Below, piece by piece: positions 24,536-32,688 of a stretch of 64,000 nt of DNA. The translations under genes and the position numbers were made by a program. The DNA comes from Streptomyces globosus (GTDB lineage: Bacteria; Actinomycetota; Actinomycetes; Streptomycetales; Streptomycetaceae). Each line of letters begins with the position of its first letter. Within the stretch, counting starts at the first letter, position 1. The DNA lies in assembly GCF_003325375.1 (NCBI RefSeq), contig NZ_CP030862.1, positions 3,909,501 to 3,973,500 of the forward strand. The letters are read 5' to 3'. A model generated the notes under the pieces. That model made no database searches. It was not told the origin of the DNA and saw nothing but the letters and a program-made list of their open reading frames with translations.

Positions 24536-24589
24536 GTGAGCCCATGGCACCCGACACGGCGCGGTGTTGGCCGTGCCGACGCCCCCTGC

Positions 24590-25504
24590 TCATCCGGAGC
24601 GGGGCGCGGACCGCCCGTGACCGGGGCGGCGCGGCGTGCCGGGCGGGGCCCGCAGCACCCAGCCGACGAGCCGTACGGCGGCGCCGCCCGCCAGCCGGAT
24701 GCACCTGCGCTCGAACGGGAGCCTCGGGCGCAGTCCCAGCTCGGCGCGGGCCCATTCGGGGAGCAGGTCCACGGCGGCCGCGGCGAGCGCCGCGTAGGGC
24801 GGCCGCAGCGGCCACGGCACCGGCGGGCGGCGCAGCAGGAACCGGGCCGCCTCCCGGGCCTGCGGGGTGCCGCGCAGCTGCGGGCGGTAAGCCCGGAGGC
24901 GGGCGCCGAGCTCGGCCACGGTGCAGGGCGGCTCCCGCACGCCGAGCGCGGCGCCCACGCGCGCCATCCCGGCGACGTACTCGTCCTGTTCGGCCGGGCC
25001 GAGCCTGCGGGCCCCGTAGCGCTGGTGCGCGCCGAGGAAGCAGCTGACCTCGGCGTCGTGCACCCACTCCAGCAGGACCGGGTCGGCGGCCGTGTACGGC
25101 TCCCCGCCGGGCGCGGTGCCGTGCACCGTCCGGTGGACGGCCCTGACGCGGTCGACGGCGCGCTGCGCGTCCTCGGCGGTGCCGTAGGTGGTGAAGGCGA
25201 GGAAGGTGCTGATGCTCTGGAGCCGTCCCCACGGGTCCTCGCGGTAGTCGGAGTGCTCGGCGACCGCCGCCATGGCCAGCGGGTGCAGGGACTGCAGGAG
25301 CAGGGCGGCGAGCCCGCCGACGAAGAGCGCGGCGTCGGCGTGGACGCGCTGGACAGGCCCGTCCGCGGGGAACCAGCGCGGGCCGGGGGTGAGGTGGATC
25401 CGGTCCCGGTTCTCCGGGCCGGACGGTCCCGCCACCCGCCGGAAGAGCGCCTCGCCCATGCGGGTCCTGGTGTGTGCGACGGCGGACCGCCACTGCCGCC
25501 CCAT
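24590..25504 (-). CDS. MpaB/DUF2236-type oxygenase-like protein
   Basis: A 304-residue protein of the MpaB (latex-clearing-protein-like, DUF2236) family, often haem-dependent oxygenases. Conserved features: LLLQSLHPLAMAAVAEHSDY with its His residues, the DPWGRLQSISTFLAFTTYGT block, VHDAEVSCFLGAHQRYGARR, and DEYVAGMARVGAALGV. No signal peptide is visible, so it is likely cytoplasmic or membrane-associated. The substrate is unknown; family members with known function act on polyisoprenoids or fungal precursors. It is monocistronic and runs toward the NlpC/P60 gene. Confidence 0.8.
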   Translation of the reverse strand: MGRQWRSAVAHTRTRMGEALFRRVAGPSGPENRDRIHLTPGPRWFPADGPVQRVHADAALFVGGLAALLLQSLHPLAMAAVAEHSDYREDPWGRLQSISTFLAFTTYGTAEDAQRAVDRVRAVHRTVHGTAPGGEPYTAADPVLLEWVHDAEVSCFLGAHQRYGARRLGPAEQDEYVAGMARVGAALGVREPPCTVAELGARLRAYRPQLRGTPQAREAARFLLRRPPVPWPLRPPYAALAAAAVDLLPEWARAELGLRPRLPFERRCIRLAGGAAVRLVGWVLRAPPGTPRRPGHGRSAPRSG

Positions 25505-25537
25505 GGGGGCATTATCCCCCGGGGCGGTGGTCCCCGG

Positions 25538-26203
25538 TCAGGAGAAGGCGCCGGCGCGCGCGGCCGCGGCGGCGGCCCGGGCGGCCCGGCGCGGCAGGCC
25601 GGGGTCGGGGGCACTGCGCAGCAGCAGGAGTTCCTGGTAGACGGGGGCGGTGGCGGTGACGAGCAGGGCGCGGAGCCCGCCGGCCCCCGGGGCGGGCGGG
25701 CCGAGCTCTCCGCGGGCGGCGGCGCGGTCGGCGAGTACGGCGCAGCGGGCGTACCGGTCCTCCCAGAACCGGCTGAGGGCGCCGGCGGCCTCCGGGGAGC
25801 GGAACGAGGCCGCGATCAGGGCGGCGGTCAGGCCGGGGCCGGCGGCGAGGGCGTCGTAGACCTCCTGGTTGAGGGCGGTGAGGTCGCCCTCCAGGGAGCC
25901 CGTGTCCGGGGGCGTCCAGGTGTCGTCGGCCGCGGCGTCGAGGAGGTCCGCGAGGAGGCCGCCCACGTCGCGCCAGCGCCGGTAGACGGTGGTGCGGTGG
26001 ACGCCCGCGCGGAGGGCGACCGCGTCGACGGTCAGGCCGTCGTACCCGGCTTCGAGGAGGACCGCGCCGACGGCTTCGAGGACCTGGGTGCGGACGCGGG
26101 CGCTGCGGCCGCCGGTGCGGCGGCGCACGGGCCGAACGGCATCGGGCGCGGCACCGGGTGCGCCGGGGCCGGGATCGCTGCTTGCGGAGGTGCCGGATTC
26201 CAT
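25538..26203 (-). CDS. TetR-family transcriptional repressor
   Basis: A 221-residue TetR regulator. The DNA-binding domain is at about residues 35-85: VRTQVLEAVGAVLLEAGYDG, LTVDAVALRAGVHRTTVYRR and WRDVGGLLADLL. The C-terminal part is the helical ligand domain common to TetR proteins near resistance genes. It is divergent from the ABC-F gene with about 115 bases between starts, so it probably controls that gene and itself through the shared region. An AGGAT element just before the ATG may be both -10 box and ribosome-binding site. Ligand unknown. Confidence 0.88.
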   Translation of the reverse strand: MESGTSASSDPGPGAPGAAPDAVRPVRRRTGGRSARVRTQVLEAVGAVLLEAGYDGLTVDAVALRAGVHRTTVYRRWRDVGGLLADLLDAAADDTWTPPDTGSLEGDLTALNQEVYDALAAGPGLTAALIAASFRSPEAAGALSRFWEDRYARCAVLADRAAARGELGPPAPGAGGLRALLVTATAPVYQELLLLRSAPDPGLPRRAARAAAAAARAGAFS

Positions 26204-26246
26204 GGCAGCATCCTAACGCAACATTCGTCGATTTAAGGAGCTTCCC

Positions 26247-26345
26247 GTGCTCACTCCCCGCACCCCCCGCCGCGCCGCCGCCCCCGCCCGGCCCCTCCCC
26301 GACCCCCTGGAGCCGCTCCGTGACCGCACAGCTCACCGCCCTTGA
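26247..26345 (+). CDS. Putative 32-residue leader peptide overlapping the ABC-F start
   Basis: A short reading frame beginning with GTG 26247 behind a textbook ribosome-binding site (TTAAGGAG, 6 bases away). It encodes VLTPRTPRRAAAPARPLPDP plus 12 more residues, rich in Pro and Arg, and ends at TGA 26345, 26 bases inside the ABC-F gene in another frame. Upstream peptides that sense stalled ribosomes are known for actinobacterial ABC-F resistance genes, so an attenuator or coupling role is inferred. The Pro-rich character would favour ribosome stalling. The frame could be fortuitous in such GC-rich DNA; the strong ribosome-binding site argues otherwise. Confidence 0.4.
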   Translation: MLTPRTPRRAAAPARPLPDPLEPLRDRTAHRP

Positions 26346-28017
26346 CGTCACCAAGGCCTACGACGGCCGCACCGTCCTCGACTCCGTCACCTGCTCCGTG
26401 CCCGCCGGCAGCCGCCTGGGCATCGTCGGAGAGAACGGTTCCGGCAAGTCCACCCTGCTGCGCCTCCTCGCCGGAGCGGAGCGCCCCGACCGCGGCGAGG
26501 TCATCGCCCGCGCCGATGGCGGCATCGGGCACCTCCCCCAGGAGGAGCACCTCCCGCCGCACCTGACCGTCCGGCAGGTCGTCGACCGCGCCTTGGCCGA
26601 ACTCCGCACCATGGAGCGGGACATGCGCCGCCTGGAGGCGCGCATGGCCGAAGGCGCCGGCGACGAACCCGCCGTGCTCTCCGCGTACGCCGACCTCCTC
26701 ACCGCCTTCGAACTGCGCGGCGGCTACGAGGCCGGCGCCCGCCTCGAACGCGCCCTGCACGGCCTCGGCCTGGCGGGACTCCCCCGGGACCGCGCCGTCG
26801 GCGGCCTCTCCGGCGGCGAGCAGGTCCGCCTCCGCCTGGCCGCCCTCCTCGCCGCGGGCCCCGAAGTCCTGCTGCTCGACGAGCCCACCAACCATCTCGA
26901 CGGCTCCGCCCTCGCCTGGCTGGAGGACCACCTGCGCGCCCGCCGCGGCACCACGGTCGCCGTCTCCCACGACCGCGCCTTCCTCGAACGGGTCGCCACC
27001 GCCCTGCTGGAGGTCGACGGCGACCGGCACACCGCCACCCGCCACGGCACCGGCTACGCCGGCTACCTCGCGCAGCGCGCCGCCGACCGGCAGCGCCGCG
27101 CCGACGCGCACCGGCAGTGGGCCGAGGAGGTGGCCCGGCTGCGCGAGACGGCCGCGACCACCGCCCGCCGCGTCGCCCCGGGCAGGGCGGTCAAGGACGG
27201 GAACAAGATGGCCTACGACCGGGCCGCCGGCCGGGTGCAGCAGTCCCTGGCGAGCCGGGTCCGCAATGCCGAGGAGCGCCTCGCGCGGCTGCTCGCCCGC
27301 CCGGTGCCCGCCCCGCCCGACCCGCTGTCCTTCACCCCGGCCCTGCCCCGCGGCGCCGGCCGGCCGGGCGAGCTGCTGCGCGCCGAAGCGGTGCACGTCG
27401 CCAGGCGGCTGTCGCCGGTCTGCCTCACGGTCGGCGCCGGCGCCCGCCTCCTCGTTACCGGACCGAACGGGGCCGGCAAGAGCACCCTCCTCGGCGTCCT
27501 CGCCGGCACGGTGCCCGCGGACGGCGGGCGCGTGCACCGGTACGGCCGGACCGGCCTCCTGGCCCAGCACGCGCCTGCCGGGCCGCGGGGGCGCACCCTG
27601 CTCGCCGCGTACGCGGACGGCCGCCCCGGCACGGCCGAGGAGCACGCCGAGCGGCTGCTGGCGCTCGGCCTGTTCCACCGGGACCGGCTGCACGTGCCCG
27701 CCGCATCCCTGTCGGCGGGGCAGCGGCAGCGGCTGGCGCTCGCCCGGCTCCTCGCCGAACCGGCGGACGTCCTCCTGCTGGACGAGCCGACGAACCACCT
27801 CTCCCCCGCGCTGGCCGAGGAGTTGGAGGAGGCACTGGCCTCCTTCGCCGGAGCGGTGGTCCTCGTGAGCCACGACCGGGCGCTGCACGCCCGCTGGCGC
27901 GGCGACCGACTCGAACTCGCCCCTGCCGCGCCCGGCTTCACCGCCGCCCCGCCTGCCGCCCGTGCCGCCGCGCGGCCCGGGCGCCGCCTGCGCGAGCCGA
28001 TGGCCCGGCCGGCGTGA
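26320..28017 (+). CDS. ABC-F ATPase, antibiotic-resistance (ribosome protection) type
   Basis: A 565-residue soluble protein with two ATPase domains and no membrane helices. Domain 1: Walker A GIVGENGSGKSTLL, signature LSGGEQVRLRLAALL, Walker B LLLDEPTNHLDG with the NHLD form of ABC-F. The interdomain arm (about residues 245-340) is Arg-rich (ADRQRRADAHRQWAEEVARL). Domain 2: GPNGAGKSTLL, LSAGQRQRLALARLLAEP, LLLDEPTNHLS. Size and sequence style match actinobacterial resistance ABC-F proteins that displace macrolides, lincosamides or streptogramins from the ribosome. Start GTG 26320 has GGAG upstream. Controlled by the divergent TetR (inferred), and followed by a streptogramin lyase homologue. 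Confidence 0.9.
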   Translation: MTAQLTALDVTKAYDGRTVLDSVTCSVPAGSRLGIVGENGSGKSTLLRLLAGAERPDRGEVIARADGGIGHLPQEEHLPPHLTVRQVVDRALAELRTMERDMRRLEARMAEGAGDEPAVLSAYADLLTAFELRGGYEAGARLERALHGLGLAGLPRDRAVGGLSGGEQVRLRLAALLAAGPEVLLLDEPTNHLDGSALAWLEDHLRARRGTTVAVSHDRAFLERVATALLEVDGDRHTATRHGTGYAGYLAQRAADRQRRADAHRQWAEEVARLRETAATTARRVAPGRAVKDGNKMAYDRAAGRVQQSLASRVRNAEERLARLLARPVPAPPDPLSFTPALPRGAGRPGELLRAEAVHVARRLSPVCLTVGAGARLLVTGPNGAGKSTLLGVLAGTVPADGGRVHRYGRTGLLAQHAPAGPRGRTLLAAYADGRPGTAEEHAERLLALGLFHRDRLHVPAASLSAGQRQRLALARLLAEPADVLLLDEPTNHLSPALAEELEEALASFAGAVVLVSHDRALHARWRGDRLELAPAAPGFTAAPPAARAAARPGRRLREPMARPA

Positions 28018-28019
28018 AC

Positions 28020-28053
28020 CCGGCGGGCCGTCCGCATCCGTACGGCCCGCCGG
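28020..28053 (+). terminator. Strong hairpin between ABC-F and vgb genes
   Basis: Perfect 12-bp stem: CCGGCGGGCCGT at 28020-28031 and its complement at 28042-28053, with a 10-base loop, starting 2 bases after the ABC-F stop. It would terminate or attenuate transcription before vgb, which then needs its own promoter or read-through. Confidence 0.65.
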
Positions 28054-28177
28054 AACGTCCGCCCGGGCGCGTCCGCCCGTACCGAGCCGAAGGGAAGCCG
28101 CCCTGCACCGGACCACCGCAGCCCGCACCGCAACCGCCCCCGCAACCGTCCCCCGCCCCGAGGAGGGCTCGCCCCGC

Positions 28178-29107
28178 ATGGCCTCCCCCCGTCTGCGCAC
28201 CTTCCCCGTCTCCGATCCCGCGGCCGGCCCCTACGCGCTCGCCGCCGGCCCCGACGGCGCCCTGTGGTGCACCCTCGTCCACGCCGGGCGGATCGCCCGG
28301 CTGCCCGCCGCCGGGCTCTCGGGCGGCGGCCCGGCCGCGGTCGAGGAGTTCCCGCTCGACGACGCCGGCTGCGGGCCCTCGCTGATCACCGCGGGCCCGG
28401 ACGGCGCCCTGTGGTTCACCCGCATGCGGGACGACCGCATCGGCCGCATCTCCACCGACGGCTGCGTCCGCTCCTTCCCCCTCCCCGCCGCGGGCCGGGG
28501 GCCTGCCGCCGCTCCGTACGGCATCGCCGCGGGCGCCGACGGGGCGCTCTGGTTCACCCTGTCCGCGGCCGGGCGGATCGGGCGGATCACCACCGGCGGC
28601 GAGGTCGCCGAGTTCCCGCTGCCGCAGGCCGACGCCTTCCCCGCCTTCATCGCCGCCGGGCCGGACGGGGCGCTCTGGTTCACCCTCCACCGGGCCGGCG
28701 CCGTCGGCCGGATCACCACCGGCGGCGACCTCTCCGTGTACCCGCTGCCGGATCCGGACTGCGGACCGGTCGGTCTGACGGCCGGCTCCGACGGCGCCCT
28801 GTGGTTCACCGAGATCGCCGCCGGCCGGATCGGGCGCATCACCACCGGCGGCGAGGTCAGGGAGTTCCTGCTGCCCGATCCGGGCTGCCGGCCGCACGCC
28901 GTCACCGCCGGCCCGGACGGCGCGTACTGGTTCACCGAGTGGGCGACGGGCCGCATCGGCCGGCTCTCTCCCGAGGGCCGGGCGGCCGCGTACGAGCTGC
29001 CCGGCACCGGCAGCGAGCCGCACGGCCTGGCCTTCGGAGCGGACGGCGCCCTGTACGCGGCCCTGGAGCACGGCGCGATCGCCCGCCTCGACCCGGCCGG
29101 AGCGTGA
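28178..29107 (+). CDS. vgb: Virginiamycin B lyase (streptogramin B lyase) homologue
   Basis: A 309-residue, seven-bladed beta-propeller made of repeats such as GPDGALWFT and GRIGRITTGGEV. The lyase opens the ring of type B streptogramins by elimination. By my alignment with the remembered staphylococcal Vgb sequence, the active-site set Tyr18, His228, His270 and Glu284 corresponds to Tyr19 (GPYALAAGPDG), His240 (CRPHAVTAG), His282 (EPHGLAFG) and Glu297 (AALEHG); the His-His spacing of 42 is identical. There is no signal peptide, fitting a cytoplasmic enzyme. The ribosome-binding site GAGGAGG is about 9 bases before the ATG. It follows an ABC-F gene, the same pairing seen in streptogramin resistance. 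Confidence 0.87.
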   Translation: MASPRLRTFPVSDPAAGPYALAAGPDGALWCTLVHAGRIARLPAAGLSGGGPAAVEEFPLDDAGCGPSLITAGPDGALWFTRMRDDRIGRISTDGCVRSFPLPAAGRGPAAAPYGIAAGADGALWFTLSAAGRIGRITTGGEVAEFPLPQADAFPAFIAAGPDGALWFTLHRAGAVGRITTGGDLSVYPLPDPDCGPVGLTAGSDGALWFTEIAAGRIGRITTGGEVREFLLPDPGCRPHAVTAGPDGAYWFTEWATGRIGRLSPEGRAAAYELPGTGSEPHGLAFGADGALYAALEHGAIARLDPAGA

Positions 29108-29169
29108 GGCGCGGCCGGGTCACCCGTCGACCGGCGGGCGGGCCCCGGTCACTCCTGCGGGTGGTGGCG

Positions 29170-29197
29170 CGCAACCTCTCCCCCGCTGCGCTGTTGC
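29170..29197 (+). promoter_or_regulatory. Possible sigma-BldN-type promoter of the rodlin gene
   Basis: CGCAAC at 29170-29175, 16 bases, then TGTTGC at 29192-29197 resembles the CGTAAC-N16-CGTT pattern of the BldN-dependent bldM promoter. Rodlin and chaplin genes are known BldN targets. Distance to the rodlin ATG is 47 bases. Confidence 0.35.
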
Positions 29198-29243
29198 ACT
29201 GCATGCACGGGCAACAGCAACCCCCACTACGAACAGGAACACG

Positions 29244-29657
29244 ATGCTCAAGAAGGCCGCCAACACGGTCGTCGTCGCCGCCTCCCTCCTCGGCGCGGGC
29301 GCCGCTCTGGCCACCCCGGCCATGGCCATCGGCAACGACAACGGCATCAACACCGTGAACGGCAACAACGCCGCGCAGATCTACGGCAACCAGAAGACCG
29401 AGGGCGCGATGAGCCCGCAGGCCTCCCTGGTGCAGGGCTCGCTCAACAAGCCGTGCCTCGGCGTGCCGGTGAAGGTGAACGCGCAGTCGCTGGTCGCCAT
29501 CCTGGCCAACGTCGGCGTCCAGGACGTCAACGTCCTGTCCAACCCGATGAACCAGCAGTGCGCCGAGAACTCCACCCAGGCCAAGGGCGACGAGTCCCTC
29601 TCGCACATCCTCAGCAACATCCCCGTCCTCTCCGGCAACCTCTCCGCCGGCAGCTGA
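29244..29657 (+). CDS. rdlA: Rodlin (rodlet layer protein of aerial hyphae)
   Basis: A 137-residue secreted protein recognisable as rodlin. The signal peptide is MLKKAANTVVVAASLLGAGA onward, cleaved near ATPAMA; the mature part begins IGNDNGINTVNGNNAAQIYG. Family hallmarks are MSPQASLVQGSLNKPCLGVP, VQDVNVLSNPMNQQCAENST, QAKGDESLSHILSNIPVLSG with two Cys. Rodlins organise chaplin fibrils into the rodlet layer on aerial hyphae and spores. Only one rodlin gene is present, without the divergent partner or chaplin neighbours often found in streptomycetes. GAACAGGAACACG provides the ribosome-binding site. The a/b assignment of the symbol is arbitrary. Confidence 0.92.
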   Translation: MLKKAANTVVVAASLLGAGAALATPAMAIGNDNGINTVNGNNAAQIYGNQKTEGAMSPQASLVQGSLNKPCLGVPVKVNAQSLVAILANVGVQDVNVLSNPMNQQCAENSTQAKGDESLSHILSNIPVLSGNLSAGS

Positions 29658-29675
29658 GGCGCGCCCACCGCGCAC

Positions 29676-29723
29676 CCGGCCCCGGTCCCGCCCCGCACCA
29701 CGCGGGGCCGGGGCCGGGGCCGG
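29676..29723. terminator. GC-rich hairpin downstream of rodlin
   Basis: GGCCCCGG...CCGCCCCGC pairs with the GCGGGGCCGGGGCC run across a short ACCA-containing loop. It sits between the convergent rodlin (29657) and response-regulator (29730) genes. Confidence 0.55.
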
Positions 29724-29729
29724 CCGCCG

Positions 29730-30383
29730 TCAGGGGGCGTGGCCGTCCTCGCGGGCCCGGTGGGCCAGGTCGATCTTCGTGTAGGCGGGGCGGCCCGCCT
29801 CCCGGTACTTCTCCTTCACCCGGTCCAGGTAGAACTTGGCCGTGTTGGGGCTGATGCCGGCGCGGCGGGCCGTCGCCTTGAGGGTCAGCCCGGAGGCGTA
29901 GTACCGCAGCACCTCCAGCTCCCGGGGGGCCAGCCTGGGGCGGTCGGCGGCCGTGTCGTGGACCCACGCGAAGGCCAGTTCGGGCGAGTGAGCCGTGCCG
30001 CCCGCGGCCACGGCGGCGACGGCCTCGACCAGGGTCGGCAGGTCGTGGTCCTTGGTGAGGTAGCCGTCGGCGCCCGCGGCGACCGCGGAGACGATCCGGG
30101 GGCGGTCCGCGACCGTGCTGATGACCAGGACCCGGGGGCCGGCCGCCCGGACCCGGCGCACGTTGTCCTCCGGTACGGAGCCGTCGCGCAGGAGGAGGTC
30201 GAGGAGCACCACCTCGGCGGTGCGGCCCGGCCCGGCGAGGAGGTCCCCGACGGTGGGGACCGCGGCGAGCAGCCGCAGCCGGTCTGTCCCGGCCAGCCAG
30301 GAGCGCAGTCCGTCCAGCAGCATCCGGTCGTCGTCGACCGCCGCCACCGTGACCGCGCCGGTCACCGCGCCGTCCACCCGCAC
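29730..30383 (-). CDS. Response regulator, NarL/LuxR family
   Basis: A 217-residue two-component output protein. Receiver domain: VAAVDDDRMLLDGLRSWLAG with acidic pair, phospho-acceptor Asp in VVLLDLLLRDGSVPEDN, Thr/Ser in VLVISTVADRPRI, and Lys in DGYLTKDHDLPTLVEAV. The C-terminal LuxR helix-turn-helix is at about 150-205: LAPRELEVLRYYASGLTLKA, TARRAGISPNTAKFYLDRVK. No sensor kinase is adjacent, so it is an orphan. The TAKFYLDRVKEKY form is typical of a streptomycete orphan group. Position beside rodlin suggests, but does not prove, a developmental role. Confidence 0.87.
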   Translation of the reverse strand: MRVDGAVTGAVTVAAVDDDRMLLDGLRSWLAGTDRLRLLAAVPTVGDLLAGPGRTAEVVLLDLLLRDGSVPEDNVRRVRAAGPRVLVISTVADRPRIVSAVAAGADGYLTKDHDLPTLVEAVAAVAAGGTAHSPELAFAWVHDTAADRPRLAPRELEVLRYYASGLTLKATARRAGISPNTAKFYLDRVKEKYREAGRPAYTKIDLAHRAREDGHAP

Positions 30384-30496
30384 CCCCGCAAACGAACCCC
30401 CCGGTGGTATACCCCCCTGAATGGGCGGGTACCGGGTGATCAGTTGATCTCGCTACCTTCAGGGCGTCAAGAAGGTCTTGAGACAGGAGAGATCAC

Positions 30497-31081
30497 GTGA
30501 CCGGCAAGTCTGTTCGGTGGGGCGGGGGCGGTCTGCTGGCCGCGCTCGCAGGCCTGTTCGTCCTGCTCCTTCCGGCGCCGGCCTCGGCGTCGGCCTCCGC
30601 GGACCCGGGGGTGTACTACACCACCAGCTTCCGCAGCGCCTACACGTACACCCTGAAGCCGCCGAGCGGGAAGTGCCTCGACATGCAGGGCGGCGGACGG
30701 CCCGCTCCGGGGAAGGTCATCCAGACGTTCGACTGCAAGACCGCCCTGCACCAGCGGTTCACGTTCCACCAGGGCGGCAACGGCACCTTTGCGATCGGCA
30801 TCTTCGGGGTGTACTGCCTCACGCCGCAGGGCGGCGCGGTCCCCGGTGCGCCGCTCGTCGTCGGCACCGGCAGCGGCTGCGGTGTCTTCACCTGGCGCAA
30901 CTCCCCGGTCGCCGGGGACCGCTGGGAGCTCGTCGAGGCGACCTCGGGCCAGTGCCTGCGGGACACCGGCCGGCGGTCCCCCGTGGTGCTGGGCGCCTGC
31001 GGGGCCGGCGAGTCCGCCTGGAGCCCCGTCTACGCGGGGGTCTACAACTACGACCAGTTCGGCCGGGCGGCCGCGGCCTGA
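30497..31081 (+). CDS. Secreted ricin-B-type beta-trefoil lectin-like protein
   Basis: A 194-residue exported protein. Signal peptide at about 1-33 (LAALAGLFVLLLPAPASASA). The mature part carries beta-trefoil features: SGKCLDMQGGGRPAPGKVIQ, TFDCKTALHQRFTFHQGGNG, YCLTPQGG, and SGQCLRDTGRRSPVVLGACG, with six Cys suitable for three disulphides. QRF/W-type positions appear degenerate. It could bind carbohydrate outside the cell, with no catalytic domain attached. GTG 30497 follows AGGAGA at good spacing. It starts 113 bases from the divergent response regulator. Confidence 0.72.
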   Translation: MTGKSVRWGGGGLLAALAGLFVLLLPAPASASASADPGVYYTTSFRSAYTYTLKPPSGKCLDMQGGGRPAPGKVIQTFDCKTALHQRFTFHQGGNGTFAIGIFGVYCLTPQGGAVPGAPLVVGTGSGCGVFTWRNSPVAGDRWELVEATSGQCLRDTGRRSPVVLGACGAGESAWSPVYAGVYNYDQFGRAAAA

Positions 31082-31095
31082 ATCCGGTGAACGGC

Positions 31096-31134
31096 GGCGC
31101 GGCACGGCGGGTTTCGACCCCGCCGTGCCGCGCC
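31096..31134. terminator. Bidirectional hairpin terminator
   Basis: Perfect 16-bp stem: GGCGCGGCACGGCGGG at 31096-31111 with its complement at 31119-31134, loop TTTCGAC. Lies between the convergent lectin-like gene (ends 31081) and lipoprotein gene (ends 31166). Confidence 0.8.
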
Positions 31135-31165
31135 CTGCCGTCCGGGTCCTGTGCCCGGCGCGTCG

Positions 31166-32629
31166 TCAGCCGCGCCGGACGGCGGCCTTGCCGCCGGCCA
31201 GGTGCCATTCGCGGTTGAGCGCGCCGAGCGGGATGCGCCGTTCGAAGATCGGCGTGCCGAACAGCGACAGCTGGAGCTGGAGGTTGCCGCTCAGGTCGAA
31301 GCCGCCGTACAGCGCCCAGGCGCCGCCGGCCGATGCCTTGCCGTCGCTGGAGACGGCGGCCTTCACGTCTCCCTCGCCGCGCAGGTAGGGGGCGAACTCG
31401 GCGGAGACGCCGACGGCCCCGTACAGGCCGACTGCGGCCTCGGCGCCGAGCGCGGCCTTGACCTTGCCGGCGGCGGCGACCTCGGCCGTCACCGGGGTGC
31501 TCTCCACCTTCGAGGTGCTGACCGGGGTCCAGCCCTTGCCGGATGCGTAGCTGCCGCCGACGCGGAAGTCTCCCTTGACGTCCTGCTTGACCTCCAGCGT
31601 GACGCGGCCGTCGGCCTCCACCTGGATGAAGCAGGTCAGGTCGAGGTTGACGACGACGGGCACCGGGCCGACCTGGATGACGGGAGCGCTGTGCAGCTTG
31701 GCGAACGGGATCCGCTTCGGGCCGCCGGTGGTCGCGGCCGCGTGTCCCTTGAGGCTCCACTGCGAGGCCCAGTCGCCGCTCAAGCCGAGGAAGGCGCCGC
31801 GCGGGCCGGTGCCGCCGGAGCCGTCGTAGGCGAACTCGACGGTGGGCGCGAGCCGGACGAACCCGGACACCGAGGCGCCCGCGGAGACGGGGGCGCCGGG
31901 GGCGGTCTCGATGGGGGCGTTCACGTCGAGGCGCAGGTTGCCCAGGGGCAGCTTGGCGCCCTCGGGGCCGAACTTCAGGCCCTGGCTCTTGGCCCAGGAG
32001 AAGGTGACGCCCTTCATCAGCGGTTCGACCGTGACGGTGGACGGGTCGACGGGGACCTTGCCGTCGGCCTTGTCGTCGTTGAGGACGGCGGACAGGGTCG
32101 TCGGGGCGGTCTTGACCTCGATGCCGCGGTCGGTCTTGCGGCCGACCTCGGTGACCTTCGCGAGGAGGCCGTCCGGGGCTCCGGGGACGGGGGCGCTGGC
32201 GATGACGTCGCCGACGGCGACGGGCTTGTCCGGCGCGGCGGAGCTGCTCGGGGAGCCGCCGGGCGAGGGCGTTTCCTGGGCGGGGGCGGACCCCTTGGGG
32301 TCCTTCGACGGGGCGGGCGCCTTGGGCGGCGCGGGGGCTATGACGGCCTTTCCGGTCGCCTTGTCGAAGGAGGCCACCTTCAGCGCGGCCTTCTCCGGGG
32401 TGCCCTTGCCGGCGCCGACGCGGGCCATGCCTGCGGAGGCGGGCTCGTCCTGCGGGGCCGCGGCGACCTCGAGCTGCCGGGTGCCGTCGGCGACGGGGGC
32501 CGGGGCGGCGGGCAGTCCGAGGGAGGTGGGGGGAGCCGCGGGGGGCTGGGGTGCCGAGGAGCAGCCGGTGGCGGTGAGCGCCAGGGTCGTGAGGCCAGGG
32601 AGCAGGAGCCGTCTGGCGAGAATGCGCAC
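31166..32629 (-). CDS. Secreted lipoprotein of unknown function
   Basis: A 487-residue predicted lipoprotein: type II signal peptide with lipobox LTATGC, lipidated Cys at residue 23. Residues 25-165 are a Pro/Ala/Ser-rich linker with low-complexity segments (APPKAPAPSKDPKGSAPAQE). The rest is rich in alternating polar and hydrophobic residues with strand-like segments, e.g. VPVVVNLDLTCFIQVEADGR and LQLQLSLFGTPIFERRIPLG, suggesting a beta-rich fold. I do not recognise a family. It is monocistronic, so its neighbours give no clue to its role. Confidence 0.65.
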   Translation of the reverse strand: MRILARRLLLPGLTTLALTATGCSSAPQPPAAPPTSLGLPAAPAPVADGTRQLEVAAAPQDEPASAGMARVGAGKGTPEKAALKVASFDKATGKAVIAPAPPKAPAPSKDPKGSAPAQETPSPGGSPSSSAAPDKPVAVGDVIASAPVPGAPDGLLAKVTEVGRKTDRGIEVKTAPTTLSAVLNDDKADGKVPVDPSTVTVEPLMKGVTFSWAKSQGLKFGPEGAKLPLGNLRLDVNAPIETAPGAPVSAGASVSGFVRLAPTVEFAYDGSGGTGPRGAFLGLSGDWASQWSLKGHAAATTGGPKRIPFAKLHSAPVIQVGPVPVVVNLDLTCFIQVEADGRVTLEVKQDVKGDFRVGGSYASGKGWTPVSTSKVESTPVTAEVAAAGKVKAALGAEAAVGLYGAVGVSAEFAPYLRGEGDVKAAVSSDGKASAGGAWALYGGFDLSGNLQLQLSLFGTPIFERRIPLGALNREWHLAGGKAAVRRG

Positions 32630-32688
32630 GTACGTAGGACCTTCTGGTTGGGGGGAGTTGCGCTACCGGCAAGTAACGTGCGGCGCAT

